Source of the DNA: Antedon mediterranea
Taxonomy: Eukaryota; Echinodermata; Crinoidea; Comatulida; Antedonidae
Assembly (NCBI RefSeq): GCF_964355755.1
Contig: NC_092673.1
Span: 20,715,001-20,775,000 of the forward strand
DNA: 60,000 nucleotides
Direction of reading: 5' to 3'
In this document: positions 1-11,600 of the stretch, in pieces
Layout: every line of letters starts with the position of its first letter
Position numbering within the stretch: the stretch's first letter is position 1
Notes under the pieces: generated by a model
What the model was told of the DNA's origin: nothing
The model's input: the letters and a program-made list of their open reading frames with translations, nothing else
Database searches by the model: none
Program-made: the position numbers and the translations under genes

Positions 1-390
1 ATACAATAATTATTTTATTATATCTTAAAAAGGACAGCTTGTTATATTAAGTGAGATGACAAACTCACTTTTATGATGCGCCAACCGGCTATCAAGTCTA
101 ACAGTCATTCTGCATTGTTAGCATGATTGTTAGCCAGTCATTTTCTCAGTTACTGTATGCAGTATTGTTCAACTGGTTTTTAGTGTTTATTTGAGGGTTG
201 AGGAGGGTCCTTAGAAAAAACAAAATGATGCAATTCTCTCCCGATTATAGCGGAAGTCTCCCGATATTCCGCATAAAATATAATTTTCTCGCTTTATTTT
301 GGATAAACAAAAAAATATTTCGATAATTATGGCGATAGTTTCCCGATATTTTTCTTGACATTTTAATCTAATATTCTAGACGCCAATATA

Positions 391-699
391 TTTTTTAATA
401 GCGACCTAACTAGTTTAAGGTAATTTTCAAAATATTATAGCACCCTCTATAGTTTGAACATGCTTTCAAACTCTTCCCCATATTTCAGTTTTCCAAGTTG
501 GGAAGTCTGACGATAAAATATAAATGTAAAACTTTATGAATATTTCTATTTTTTAATAGCGGCCTACCTAGTTTATGGTAATTTTCAAAATATTATAGCA
601 CCCTCTATAGTTTAAACATGCTTTTAAAAATCCTTCCGATATTTCAGTTTTCTAAGTGGGGAGATGATGATGAAATACAAGTGTAAAACTTTATGAAAA
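391..699. repeat. Tandem duplication, about 158 bp, two copies
   Basis: Two adjacent copies of the same AT-rich segment lie at about 391-548 and 549-699. Both begin with a T-run followed by AATAGCG, contain ATTATAGCACCCTCTATAG, and end GTAAAACTTTATGAA. They differ by scattered substitutions, so the duplication is not recent. No coding potential was seen. The word TATAGCACCCTCTA recurs near 16536, so the unit may derive from a dispersed element. Confidence 0.75.
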
Positions 700-1256
700 A
701 AAGTCAGTTTAGTTATCAGTTTCATTTATTTGCCAAATGGGACGTGCAAAAAAACAAGTTACGATAATACAATATTGAAGGCAGACATCAAGACAAGTTT
801 ACCATATTGCTAAGTACAGGTGCACATCAATTATTTTGTAAATAATTACTCTACATATCTATTATCTATTTGGAATGATAAATGTTCCTTTATTAATAAC
901 AACTAAATAATTATCAATACGGATACAATATGGTCTGTGTGAGACTCTACCATATGTTTTTAACAATCACCATACATCGTATTATTCTAATTTTTTTCTT
1001 AATGTTTTTTTGTCTGATAAATGCATTTATACGAAGGCGAGAGAGTCTTCCCTGGTGCTCTAAATTTAAGAAATTACAATGGCGGCAAAAGATAGGACAG
1101 TAGGTCAATTTCAGCACTTAATTTCACCATTTTTAGGCCTAGGCACTACCATTTCAAAATCCTGGATCCACCAAAGGAAGTTCTAACGAATATGCGTAAA
1201 CAATGTATACACCAGGCACTCTTAAGGGTGGCATATGTGCATTGGGTTGGCGACAC

Positions 1257-1500
1257 ATAAACCAAAAAGGACTAGTAGTAGAACTTAACCGGAAACTGAG
1301 GAAATTGGGAGTAGGATCATCACAGACCCATAGCAGTGCAGCGCCTACCAGATCAGCACACCGGGAGACGATCCCCTACTCTTTGCGAATAGTGTACCAA
1401 GTTCTGTAATGTGCACTATATGTACATGGGACCAACGGCTTTACATCCCATTCGAAGGATGAGATAATGTGAAGCATCTTGCCTAATAAGGATGCAATTC
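1257..1500 (+). repeat. SINE-like repeat fragment
   Basis: This segment is related, in reverse orientation, to 17760-18010. Shared words include the AGATCAGCACACCGGGA block, CCCTACTCTTT, a GTACATGGG block, and a core reading ACGGCTTTACATCCCATTC followed by GAAGGATGAG. A similar but more diverged core is in the minus-strand SINE at 1745-2098. No tRNA-like head was found here, so it is probably a 5'-truncated SINE. The small open frame within it has no sign of being a gene. Confidence 0.6.
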
Positions 1501-1744
1501 GTATGGTACAGAACCCATGCCTATCACATGCTAGTCCAATATTATCATTATACCATCACTGTCGGGTATAACATTGATTAACTTTGGTTATCTGACGAGA
1601 ACCGTTATTTCAACGCAGTATAGTGTAGTAGTAGAGCCTACTATTAATTGTTGGGATGTTTATTTGAATATCCAAAACAATTAGGATAATTTGCACCTCA
1701 GAAACTCAAAATATTCAGTAGTTGTGTATAGTTTATGAATAGAG

Positions 1745-2098
1745 ATTTTATTTACTTTATTTTTATTTTATGTCTTTAGGCAATGTGGCCAAGGATTACC
1801 AATAGTGAATTAATCACTGTCCTATCAGATAGGTGGTAATCCCCCTGATACAGGGGCTATTGAGTGAACCAGTTCATCGGGGTAACCCCCTACTCTTTTT
1901 CGAATAATGAACTGGGTTCTACACACAGGTTATAACTGTGTACACTGGACCTACGGTTTATAGTCCTTATCCGAGAAGACTTGTTCCACCACCAGAACTA
2001 GGAGCTAGTCGGCCTCGAACCCTTGCCGATGTTGTTGTTGGCTCTTTAGGTACGGTAAACGGCGCTCCTGCCTTAACCGCTTGGCCATATGACTCGAT
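1745..2098 (-). repeat. tRNA-derived SINE
   Basis: Read on the minus strand, the head carries textbook RNA polymerase III promoter boxes: an A box TGGCCAAGCGG (2077-2087) and a B box GGTTCGAGGCC (2011-2021), with spacing lengthened as in Leu/Ser-type tRNAs. A core follows with a CCTACGG-type block. The 3' end is an A-rich tail (about 1745-1771). The boxes and tail together identify a SINE. It is not an intact tRNA gene, because no acceptor stem pairs around the boxes. Confidence 0.8.
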
Positions 2099-2339
2099 AA
2101 TATCTCTATAGTATGTAACCTGCTAAAAACTAACAGGAGGAGCTCTTATTTTTCCAATTCATTAAATAAAATTCAACCAAAACATGTGTAGTTATTGATA
2201 GTTTGTGGAAATTATTTGGAAACAAATAATCGCTTAATGCAAAAGCCTCTAAGTGCTTCACATTATTACCCTAGTAATGTTTGAAATCAAGCATGTTTGG
2301 AAACATACTCCCATAGTACAACTAGTAATCAGCGCAGTT

Positions 2340-2440
2340 GTGTTTTGACCTATACCCGGTACCTATTTGTACACCTAGGTGGAGAAAGGCAAATGTAAGT
2401 AAAGTGTCTTGCCTAATGATACAAGCAATGCGACAAACTT
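2340..2440 (+). repeat. Possible SINE fragment
   Basis: The stretch contains CCCGGTACCTATTTGTACAC, a GGTGGAGAAAGGCAA block and GTGTCTTGCCTAATGATACA. It resembles the end region (CATCTTGCCTAAT) of the SINE-like copies at 1257-1500 and 17590-18010. It is too short to define the family from sequence alone. Confidence 0.35.
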
Positions 2441-3452
2441 ATGTCATGTTTCTTCTCTTACCTCTTACAAAATGCTTATGCATTCATTTTCTATCCACTA
2501 CACGGACAAATACAATTTACAGTAACTGTTTTTACTTTATGACATTTAATTTCAACATTATCTCACATGTTAAAACATTTTAAAATCGTTTATACCAATC
2601 AGCTCTTAACTTCACATAATCTAATTTCAACCAAATGAGATGCATTGCATTTATTCCATCTTGTAAATGCATCCAAGATGGAAGATGGATAAACAGTATT
2701 AGAAACAGTGATTATGTAATCTTTTATTTAAAAAAAATGTATTGTGAAATATCAGTTGATTAGTAAAACTAAATAGAATATAATTGTTTACCTTAAATTA
2801 ACAATTGGTATATTCTATTGGAAACGTTGAACATGTTCAGTATATATAATAGAGTATTTTGAACATCGATTTAGTAATTAATAAACAAGCTTAATTCGGA
2901 ATGTAGGACAATAACCACCAGTACAATACGGTAGCGGGACAATTCGGCACAGGACAATACTGCCCAGGACAATTCGGACCTTGGACGATTCAGCACACTT
3001 AAATTTATCGACTTTTGATAAAATAAGCTTTTTTCCCCAAACTTTATTTTCAGAGAGATCATGCGATAGTACTACTAGGGATAAAGATGCAAAAAAGCAA
3101 ACAGTTTGAAAACATTGTCGAAAATGATCATTTTTTAGTCATGCGAACGATGTAAACAAGTTACGCCCTCTGTTGGCCGCTTGGCGAATGCACGAAATAA
3201 ACAAGGTTTCCGAAGTAATAAATTGAATATAAAATTACGCTTTTTAGTCATTTATTTTATATAATATATCAACATTGTCAATATCAATAAATTACGGATT
3301 GCTAAACACCAGTTAAAAACTTGATAAATACCAAAAAAAAAATGAATATGAATTTGGTCTAAAGTGAGACGTTTCGACCCACAAAGTGGGATGTTTCGGC
3401 CCAAAGGTGGGCCCGACTGAATTGTCTCAGGGCCGAAAATGTCCCGGATTCA
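2441..3452. other. AT-rich region without a recognisable gene
   Basis: No gene, RNA or complete element was recognised. About 2895-2985 holds several degenerate copies of GGACAATTCGG and GGACAATAC. The reverse complement of that word resembles the 15-bp minisatellite unit at 4365-4571, so this may be an old relative of that array. Confidence 0.4.
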
Positions 3453-3771
3453 TACAATACCCCCATTATGGACTGTACCATTGTTAGAGTGGGGGTGGTG
3501 TAAGACAATATTATGTGTTAGCTTGTTTTTTCATCATTTGTTACTTCCTATTATATGCCTGAATTTAATTCAGTACAGTATAGTGTTTGCAGTGAATTTC
3601 AGTTTGCAGTATTGAAAGTAAAATATCTTGCTTATTTTTATCCAATATTTAGAATTATAAATATAGCTAAATATGAGTACAGTGTCACAAAGCAAGGCGT
3701 AGCGAGAGGTTAAAAACAGACGAGGCAAAGATGCTTTAAATATAATTAATAATATAAAATACGACGAGCTG

Positions 3772-3871
3772 TGTTGGGGGATTAGGGGTGGGTTGGGGGA
3801 TTAGGGGTGGGTTGGGGGATTAGGGGTGGGTTGGGGGATTAGGGGTGGGTTGGGGGATTAGGGGTGGGTTG
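3772..3871 (+). repeat. 19-bp G-rich minisatellite, 5 copies
   Basis: The unit ATTAGGGGTGGGTTGGGGG is repeated five times without visible variation, with ATTAGGGG starts at 3781, 3800, 3819, 3838 and 3857. Each unit has three runs of three or more G, so the plus strand has strong G-quadruplex potential. Near-identity of the units suggests recent expansion. Confidence 0.9.
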
Positions 3872-4049
3872 TGGAAACTGAAAATGTCAGAGGAGGTGAG
3901 CACCTCGTCTGCCTCATGCTGGCTACAGTCTTGCAAAGATAATCAATCCTTAACATGCACTAATATCATATATTATTTTCATGTACAAATTTCAAAAGAA
4001 TTCAAAGGCGTATAATACTATAGGAATTAACAAATGTAACCTCATTCTA

Positions 4050-4288
4050 TTGTAAAAAGGTAAAGGTCTTGTATTCAATTCTGAATGTAGGGTAATGAGC
4101 TATTAGGATTAGACAAGCCTCGGCATTATGTGTTAAGGTGCCCAGTTCCTTCCCACACCGCCTTATCCTCCCTAGTATTTTCAAACAGGTACTCATTTAC
4201 AGCTGAGTAGACTGGGAGTTGTCGGGAATTGAACCCAGGTCTCTCTGTATGACAGTCTAGTGTCTTAACCACTCGCCCAACTCCTATT
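4050..4288 (-). repeat. tRNA-derived SINE
   Basis: On the minus strand the head has A box TGGGCGAGTGG (4269-4279) followed by TTAAG, and B box GGTTCAATTCC (4225-4235). A body follows with CAGTCTACTCAGCTGTAAAT and a GGATAAGGCGGTGTGGGAAGG block. The body is shared with 17590-17780, which marks a common family. It sits just inside the right inverted repeat of the 3453-4377 element. Confidence 0.75.
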
Positions 4289-4364
4289 GTAGAGATTGAT
4301 TTAAAAAAACACACCTAACATTGTCATACACCCCCCACTCTAACAATGGTACAGTCCATAATGA

Positions 4365-4571
4365 GTGGGTATTGTCCGGGTGGGTATTGTCCGGGTGGGT
4401 ATTGTCCGGGTGGGTATTGTCCGGGTGGGTATTGTCCGGGTGGGTATTGTCCGGGTGGGTATTGTCCGGGTGGGTATTGTCCGGGTGGGTATTGTCCGGG
4501 TGGGTATTGTCCGGGTGGGTATTGTCCGGGTGGGTATTGTCCGGGTGGGTATTGTCCGGGTGGTTATTGTC
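4365..4571. repeat. 15-bp minisatellite, about 13-14 copies
   Basis: The unit TGGGTATTGTCCGGG is repeated in near-perfect tandem. The last unit is variant (TGGTTATTGTCTG). Because 15 is a multiple of three and the unit has no stop in most frames, several long overlapping open frames of pentapeptide repeats appear on both strands. They are artefacts of the repeat. The array abuts the right inverted repeat of the 3453-4377 element and is about 180 bp beyond the SRP72 stop codon. Confidence 0.9.
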
Positions 4572-4739
4572 TGATTTCCAATCGAGCATGCCAAATAATA
4601 AAACAAAATATATATTTTTCCAGTAGTTTAGAATTAAAATATTTTTAGTGGATAAATAATCATGTGATTAGTAAAACTAAAGAACAATTATATTAGTACA
4701 ATTAATGATGATTAACCAAAAACAATGACTAAAAAATTG

Positions 4740-4745
4740 TTTATT
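4740..4745 (-). terminator. Candidate polyadenylation signal for SRP72
   Basis: AATAAA on the minus strand lies 6 nt beyond the SRP72 stop codon (4752). It is very close to the stop, so the true cleavage signal could lie further downstream. No other canonical AATAAA was noted between here and the minisatellite. Confidence 0.3.
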
Positions 4746-4751
4746 TTCAGT

Positions 4752-7700
4752 TCACCATCCGCCTTTTCCTTTTGCCTTCTTTTTCTTTTTTTTAGAAGCC
4801 TGTACAGGCTTTTGTTGTCTAGGCCCTGATGGAGAAGCTTGTGCACCAGCTGTTGTTCCTGGTCTGGGTGAGTTTGGCATACTTGTAGGCTTAGCTGTTT
4901 CCCTGTAACAACAGAGGTAGAATAGTTATAGTAATTGGTATGTGTTGACTAACAACCATTTTAAAGCGTTTTATGCATTTTAACTTTTAACTTCCAAATT
5001 GTAACTGCTTTTAAGCTTAAAGATGTATTGTCCCTTGAAACACAAAAAATGAAGGTCAAAATATTCTAAATTTAAATTGGCCATATCAAAGTAATATTAA
5101 AGTTATTTACATTAAGTCGAAAATTCGTCTTTAATTACGTAATTAACAGGTAAATTAGTTTGATTACATTTCGTCTGGAAAATCGTCGCGAGTGAAAGTA
5201 AACAAAGATTTCAAACCACGAGTACGCATTATGCATGATGCTAATTAGGATTAGTAGCCAAACAAGCGCGTTGCATTATGAGATATGTTTTGATCGAAAA
5301 CTTTGACTAGAAGACAAAGTTATATTTTGAACAAAAAAACGTCTGTATTTCAGTTAAATGATTTTTTTTTTCGACTGATTTTTGGTGAAAGTTAATAACT
5401 ATTATGATACTTCAAAATGACACACTTTTTTCAAAATCTTTTTTTTTTTACTTTTTTGGAATTAGTCAAAGGGACAATACACCTTTAAGTTTTTGTGCAA
5501 TAATGTGTGTGTATTCTATATTTTAATTTTTTGTTTATATTATATAATGTTGTTCGATTTATATAGCGCTTATACAATCAAAAGATGGTCCCAAATATAT
5601 ATATATATATATATACAGTATATGTTTTTTATCGTACTAATATTTGCCAATCTTTAAGAAGATATTTTATTATGATAATGGACTGAATAACTGAATATTA
5701 TTGTTTATTTATTCAATTCAAACTTCCCAAAGGCTAACAAATCTAATATTCATCCTTTATTTCAAATAAAATACATAAGAATGTAACACACATCCCAGGC
5801 CACAGCTTGGAGGACCAAACATATGCAGGGCAAAACAAGACAACAAATACAAAACAACTAAACTAAGAATGTAACACACATCCCAGGCCACAGCTTGGAG
5901 GACCAAACATATGCAGGGCAAAACAAGACAACAAATACAAAACAACTAAACTAAGAATGTAACACACATCCCAGGTCACAGCTTGGAGGACCAAACATAT
6001 GCAGGACAAAACAAGACAACAAATACAAAACAACTAAACTAAGAATGTAACACACATCCCAGGCCACAGCTTGGAGGACCAAACATATGCAGGGCAAAAC
6101 AAGACAATAAATACAAAACAACTAAACTAAGAATGTAACAAACATCCCAGGCCACAGCTTGGAGGACCAAACATATGCAGGGCAAAACAAGACAACAAAT
6201 ACAAAACAACTAAACTAAGAATGTAACACACATCCCAGGCCACAGCTTGGAGAACCAAACATATGCAGGGCAAAACAAGACAACAAATACAAAACAACTA
6301 AACTAAGAATGTAACACACATCCCAGGCCCAGCTTGGAGGACCAAACATATGCAGGGCAAAACAAGACAACAAATACAAAACAACTAAACTAAGAATGTA
6401 ACACACATCCCAGGCCACAGCTTGGAGGACCAAACATATGCAGGGCAAAACAAGACAACAAATACAAAACAACTAAACTAAGAATGTAACACACATCCCA
6501 GGCCACAGCTTGGAGAACCAAACATATGCAGGGCAAAACAAGACAACAAATACAAAACAACTAAACTAAGAATGTAACAAACAAGCCAGGCCACAGCTTG
6601 GAGGACCAAACATATGCAGGGCAGAACAAGACAACAAATACAAAACAACTAAACTAAGAATGTAACACACATCCCAGGCCACAGCTTGGAGGACCAAACA
6701 TATGCAGGGCAAAACAAGACAACAAATACAAAACAACTAAACTAAGAATGTAACACACATCCCAGGCCACAGCTTGGAGGACCAAACATATGCAGGACAA
6801 AACAAGACAACAAATACAAAACAACTAAACTAAGAAGGTAACAAACATCCCAGGTCACAGCTTGGAGGACCAAACATATGCAGGGCAAAACAAGACAATA
6901 AATACAAAACAACTAAACTAAGAAGGTAACACACATCCCAGGCCACAGCTTGGAGGACCAAACATATGCAGGGCAGAACAAGACAACAAATACAAAACAA
7001 CTAAACTAAGAATGTAACACACATCCCAGGCCACAGCTTGGAGGACCAAACATATGCAGGGCAAAACAAGACAACAAATACAAAACAACTAAACTAAGAA
7101 GGTAACACACATCCCAGGCCACAGCTTGGAGAACCAAACATATGCAGGGCAAAACAAGACAACAAATACAAAACAACTAAACTAAGAATGTAACACACAT
7201 CCCAGGCCACAGCTTGGAGGACCAAACATATGCAGGACAAAACAAGACAACAAATACAAAACAACTAAACTAAGAAGGTAACACACATCCCAGGCCACAG
7301 CTTGGAGAACCAAACATATGCAGGACAAAACAAGACAACAAATACAAAACAACTAAACTAAGAATGTAACACACATCCCAGGCCACAGCTTGGAGGACCA
7401 AACATATGCAGGACAAAACAAGACAATAAATACAAAACAACTAAACTAAGAATGTAACACACATCCCAGGCCACAGCTTGGAGAACCAAACATATGCAGG
7501 GCAAAACAAGACAACAAATACAAAACAACTAAACTAAGAATGTAACACACATCCCAGGCCACAGCTTGGAGGACCAAACATATGCAGGGCAGAACAAGAC
7601 AACAAATACAAAACAACTAAACTAAGAATGTAACACACATCCCAGGCCACAGCTTGGAGGACCAAACATATGCAGGGCAAAACAAGACAACAAATACAAA

Positions 7701-8569
7701 ACAACTAAACTAAGAATGTAACACACATCCCAGGCCACAGCTTGGAGGACCAAACATATGCAGGACAAAACAAGACAACAAATACAAAACACTTAAAAGA
7801 TGATAGTAAAAATAGTAGAAAACACATCAAAAGGCATAACATTTTGTTTCTTATAAAAATGTACAGTTACTGTATAATTTACATTATTATGGAACAGTTT
7901 TGCCACGTTCCTGGTTGGTTTAAAGCGGGCATTCCATGTGGTATAGCTACATAATGAATACCGTTTCACTTTAGTTTACCTCCGCCAAGGAGGTATATGT
8001 AATCGGTAGCGTGTGTTTGTTTGTTTGTTTGTTTGTTAGCAGGATTACTCAAAAAGTAATTACAAGATCTTTACCAAAATGAATAGACAGATAGATATGT
8101 TGTCAAGGACCATTCCATTAAATTTTGGGACCATTTGAGACCACAGTCCTAATTCTGGACCACTTTTTAGTATACTTTTTTAGACCTGCTAGTGTTAAAA
8201 GATAGGACAGAATTTTTCAAAAGCCGGCAAGCAGTCTTAAAGTAACAAGTAAACTGAAATTGCATTTTCTCGAGAACTACTTGTCCAAAAAACTTCATTT
8301 TTTAACAAGAGACAAGAGTTATAATTTGTGATTTGTAATTTTAAAACATAATTTGATTTAATGTGCACGTTTTTTGATGCGAGTAGTTTAGAAAAACTAT
8401 TTCTTTTCAAATTCACTCGTTTGATTTTCGCGTTGCTGTTCTATTGTTAGTCAACTGAAGCTATTGTTAATTGAAAGGCTTGTTACATAACCATTACACC
8501 AAACTCGCATACACATGCTTGTAATGAAATTAGCCGAAATCACAAACAGCATTAAGACACACACAAATA

Positions 8570-8600
<31 letters not shown>

Positions 8601-11600
8601 TTTAAACGGAGAAATCTTATGTAGGAGAATTTTACAGTAGGCGGAGGTATGCCCTCTCGGAGTGGCTTTCTAGTTTTTTATTTATTCGTTTCAGTTACTT
8701 TTATTTACACAAAACACATCCTGTAAGTGATTTAAGTTTTCTTTGGTTAACAATCCACGGCTTCAGTATATCACTGGGTGGTTTTGAGTTATGACTGTTA
8801 AATTTATGTACTGTACATATTTTATACAGAATCCTCATATGGATCTCTTTAACTCTAAAATGCTTAAAACTGGTCTTAAACTCTGTCTACACTATCAAAC
8901 TAGTTCGACAAAAAAAGTGTGGTGCCCAAATATGGTAGTAATAAGCCCAAGTATGGTAGTGATATGATATCATCATGTCCATATATGGGCACATCTTTTT
9001 TGACACATTAAGATTGATAGTGTAGACAGAGCTTTAGTGACCATTCACAGTGAGAGCATCATTTGTTAAAAAACAGTTATTTTTGTCTATACACTGCAAT
9101 ACCTTATTAACTACTACTCAAATTAAAAATTGCCTCACACTACTCTAAATCTTAAATTATGGTGGATATTATGATATATATAATTTAACTTAATCAGAGA
9201 AAAAAAACACTGTAAAATAATTGTTTTAAAACAACTACTTATTCTCACAGCGTAGACGCCACATTTTAGTCATATTTTGGGCATCATTGTTGTCACTCAA
9301 AGGGCTGGATAGAAACAAAAGTTTGCCTCCCACTACACTAAGGATGAATATTCATAGTTTCTGTAATGTAATTTTTGTTCTGATTGGTTGAAAAAAAAAA
9401 CAGTCAAAATTATGATGTGATAACAGTGGGTTTGATTGGCTGAATCAAACTGCACTGTTTTGTTGAAAATAAAGAGAAGAGAGATCCATATTGAACAAAA
9501 CAATAAATTAATATTTAATTTGTGTAATGATAAATTGTGATTAGGTATAGATAAAATTATCAAGGACATGTGTGGGTCTTGAAAACAGTCACACAGACAT
9601 GGATTATGAAATATTTACATTTCATAAAATTTCAATGATAAAAATCCTGCAAGATTTTATCTTCCAGTAAAGACACATTGGTTGTTATTAACATCATTAG
9701 CTGTTCACACATTAAGTCATAGGACATTAAAATTCCAGAACATTCAAAATCAATTGTTCTAATCCAAAAAGAAAACTCTTACAAATACCGGGACACAGTT
9801 ACAATTTTCACAAGTTTTCACACTTTCACAATAATTTTAACCTCTTATAAATAGACCAGTGGCTGTACTCACCAATCATACTTAAGTGAGATATTTCCCT
9901 TAAATATTAGGTATTTTACTTAACTCAATAAATATTTAAGTAATTCCCTAATATTGTATTCACTTAGATAGGAGATTTTGTTTACTTTAAGGGTAAGTGT
10001 TTCCCTTAGCCTAAGTGTGAATGGTGAATATGGGACAAGCATCCAAAGAGTTTATTTATGTGAAAAGCCACAGTTTGATGGGCTGATTGTGTAGATATAT
10101 GGCCAAGATTCAATAAGCCGTATTTTTGTGGGCTACTGGTATTTTCATATCCCAATAGCCGTGTGGCTCTTTGTGTGATTAAATTTTGTAGGGGCCCCTG
10201 GGAATGTTGGGCTACTTGCTGCATGGGGACATTTACAAGATAATATTGATGTCAATTGTATTTTTGTGTATCCTAAAGGGTAATAGTTAAAATGCAAAAA
10301 GAATAAGTTGTGCGGCTCTTCGTGTGATTAATCTTGTTGTATGGCCAACAGAAAGCGGTTGAAACTTAAATTTTGGTAGTCAATGAAATAATTTTACCGA
10401 TCTGGGAGTATGTTCCTAATGTTAAGTCCAAAAGGTTTTGTGGTTTTAAGTTGTAATTCCCAGTGGTTTTCCTTGTCTTTTTGCGAGTTTTGGCGCTCCA
10501 TTTGACATCGTGGTCTATTGCAATAACTCTGAAATTTGCAATCGAGTGACCAGCTGAATTAAAATGTTCGGCTACAGGTTGATCAAGCTTTAATGTTTTG
10601 ATAGCTGATCTGTGTCATTCTCATACGGAGAGTGTTTTTTGTTTCTCCGACGTACTGTTTGCCACAAATATTACAGTATATGAGATAAATGACGTTTTTG
10701 GTTAGACAATTAATTGATTGTCTTATCCGAAAAATGCAGCCAGTTTGATTACTCTTAAATTTGCAAGATTTGCCGCAAAGGTGACTGCCCAAATTTTGGC
10801 TGTTATGAGAGTTAATTTCACTCTGAAATTTAGATCTGACCAATATATCACAAAGGTTGGGAGGTCTACGAAATGCAATAATGGGTGGTTCCGGAAAAAC
10901 AGTCCCGAGACGTTCTGTGGACTGTAGAATGGGCATATGTTTCTCAATAATAGCCCGTAATGGAGGCAACCTAGGGTGATAGGTTGTGACCAATGGCACT
11001 CTGGTCGAATTTTTTGACTGACATGGTTTGTACGTCAGTGTTTGACATCGAGGAATATCTTTTGCTTTTTTTTATAGCAGTTTCGATGTATTCCTTCTTG
11101 TAATTTCTATTCGGGAGATGTCCGGTTAGTTCTTCGGTACGATTCTGAAAATCTAAATCTGAAGAACAGATGCGTCTGATACGTAATGCTTGACTGTACG
11201 GTATGTTTTTAGTACAGTGTCGGGGATGACAACTGCTAGGGAGCAGGTACATATTTTTATCCGTGGGTTTACGGAATAGGTCAGTTTTGAGTGTACCTAT
11301 ATATAGTGTACTTAATATATAATTAATTTTTATTTTGTAAAAAATCACTGTACTACACGTCATTATGGTTATCATTATCATTATGACTAAAAATGCGCGG
11401 CTCCTAGCTGGGAAGGCTAGGCCTATGCTGTAGGGCAGGGGTTGTCGTCGCGCAAGGGTGCGTAAATAATAAAAATGTGAGAAGCCCCCTCATTCTTTGT
11501 TACGTTAATTATTGCCTCATTTTAAATACAACTGTGTAGTATGTATATAAGCACTCTAGGCGTTTATTACAGTTCTGATGATGAGAATATGTCACATAAT

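Larger units (their letters stand above)
3453..4377. mobile_element. Element bounded by about 60-bp inverted repeats
   Basis: The segment 3453-3516 (ATACCCCCATTATGGACTG through GGGGGTGGTG to ACAATA) is almost exactly the reverse complement of 4318-4377, with weaker similarity extending about 10 bp inward on both sides. The repeats enclose about 800 bp holding a G-rich minisatellite and a minus-strand tRNA-derived SINE. The outer edge of the right repeat merges into the 15-bp minisatellite. There is no transposase and no clear target duplication, so the superfamily is unassigned. A simple inverted duplication is the alternative. Confidence 0.55.

Noticed and set aside
1745-4288. Functional tRNA genes at the two Pol III box pairs
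   Set aside because: A and B boxes are good, but no acceptor stem pairs and each is followed by a SINE body with a tail.
4284-4648. Overlapping open frames of pentapeptide repeats on both strands
   Set aside because: They exist only because the 15-bp minisatellite unit is divisible by three and stop-free; all frames are open at once, so none is evidence for a protein.
5757-6472. Cysteine-rich open frames in the 88-bp satellite
   Set aside because: The unit length is not divisible by three, so frames rotate through the array and end at the next stop; there is no start context or splice structure.
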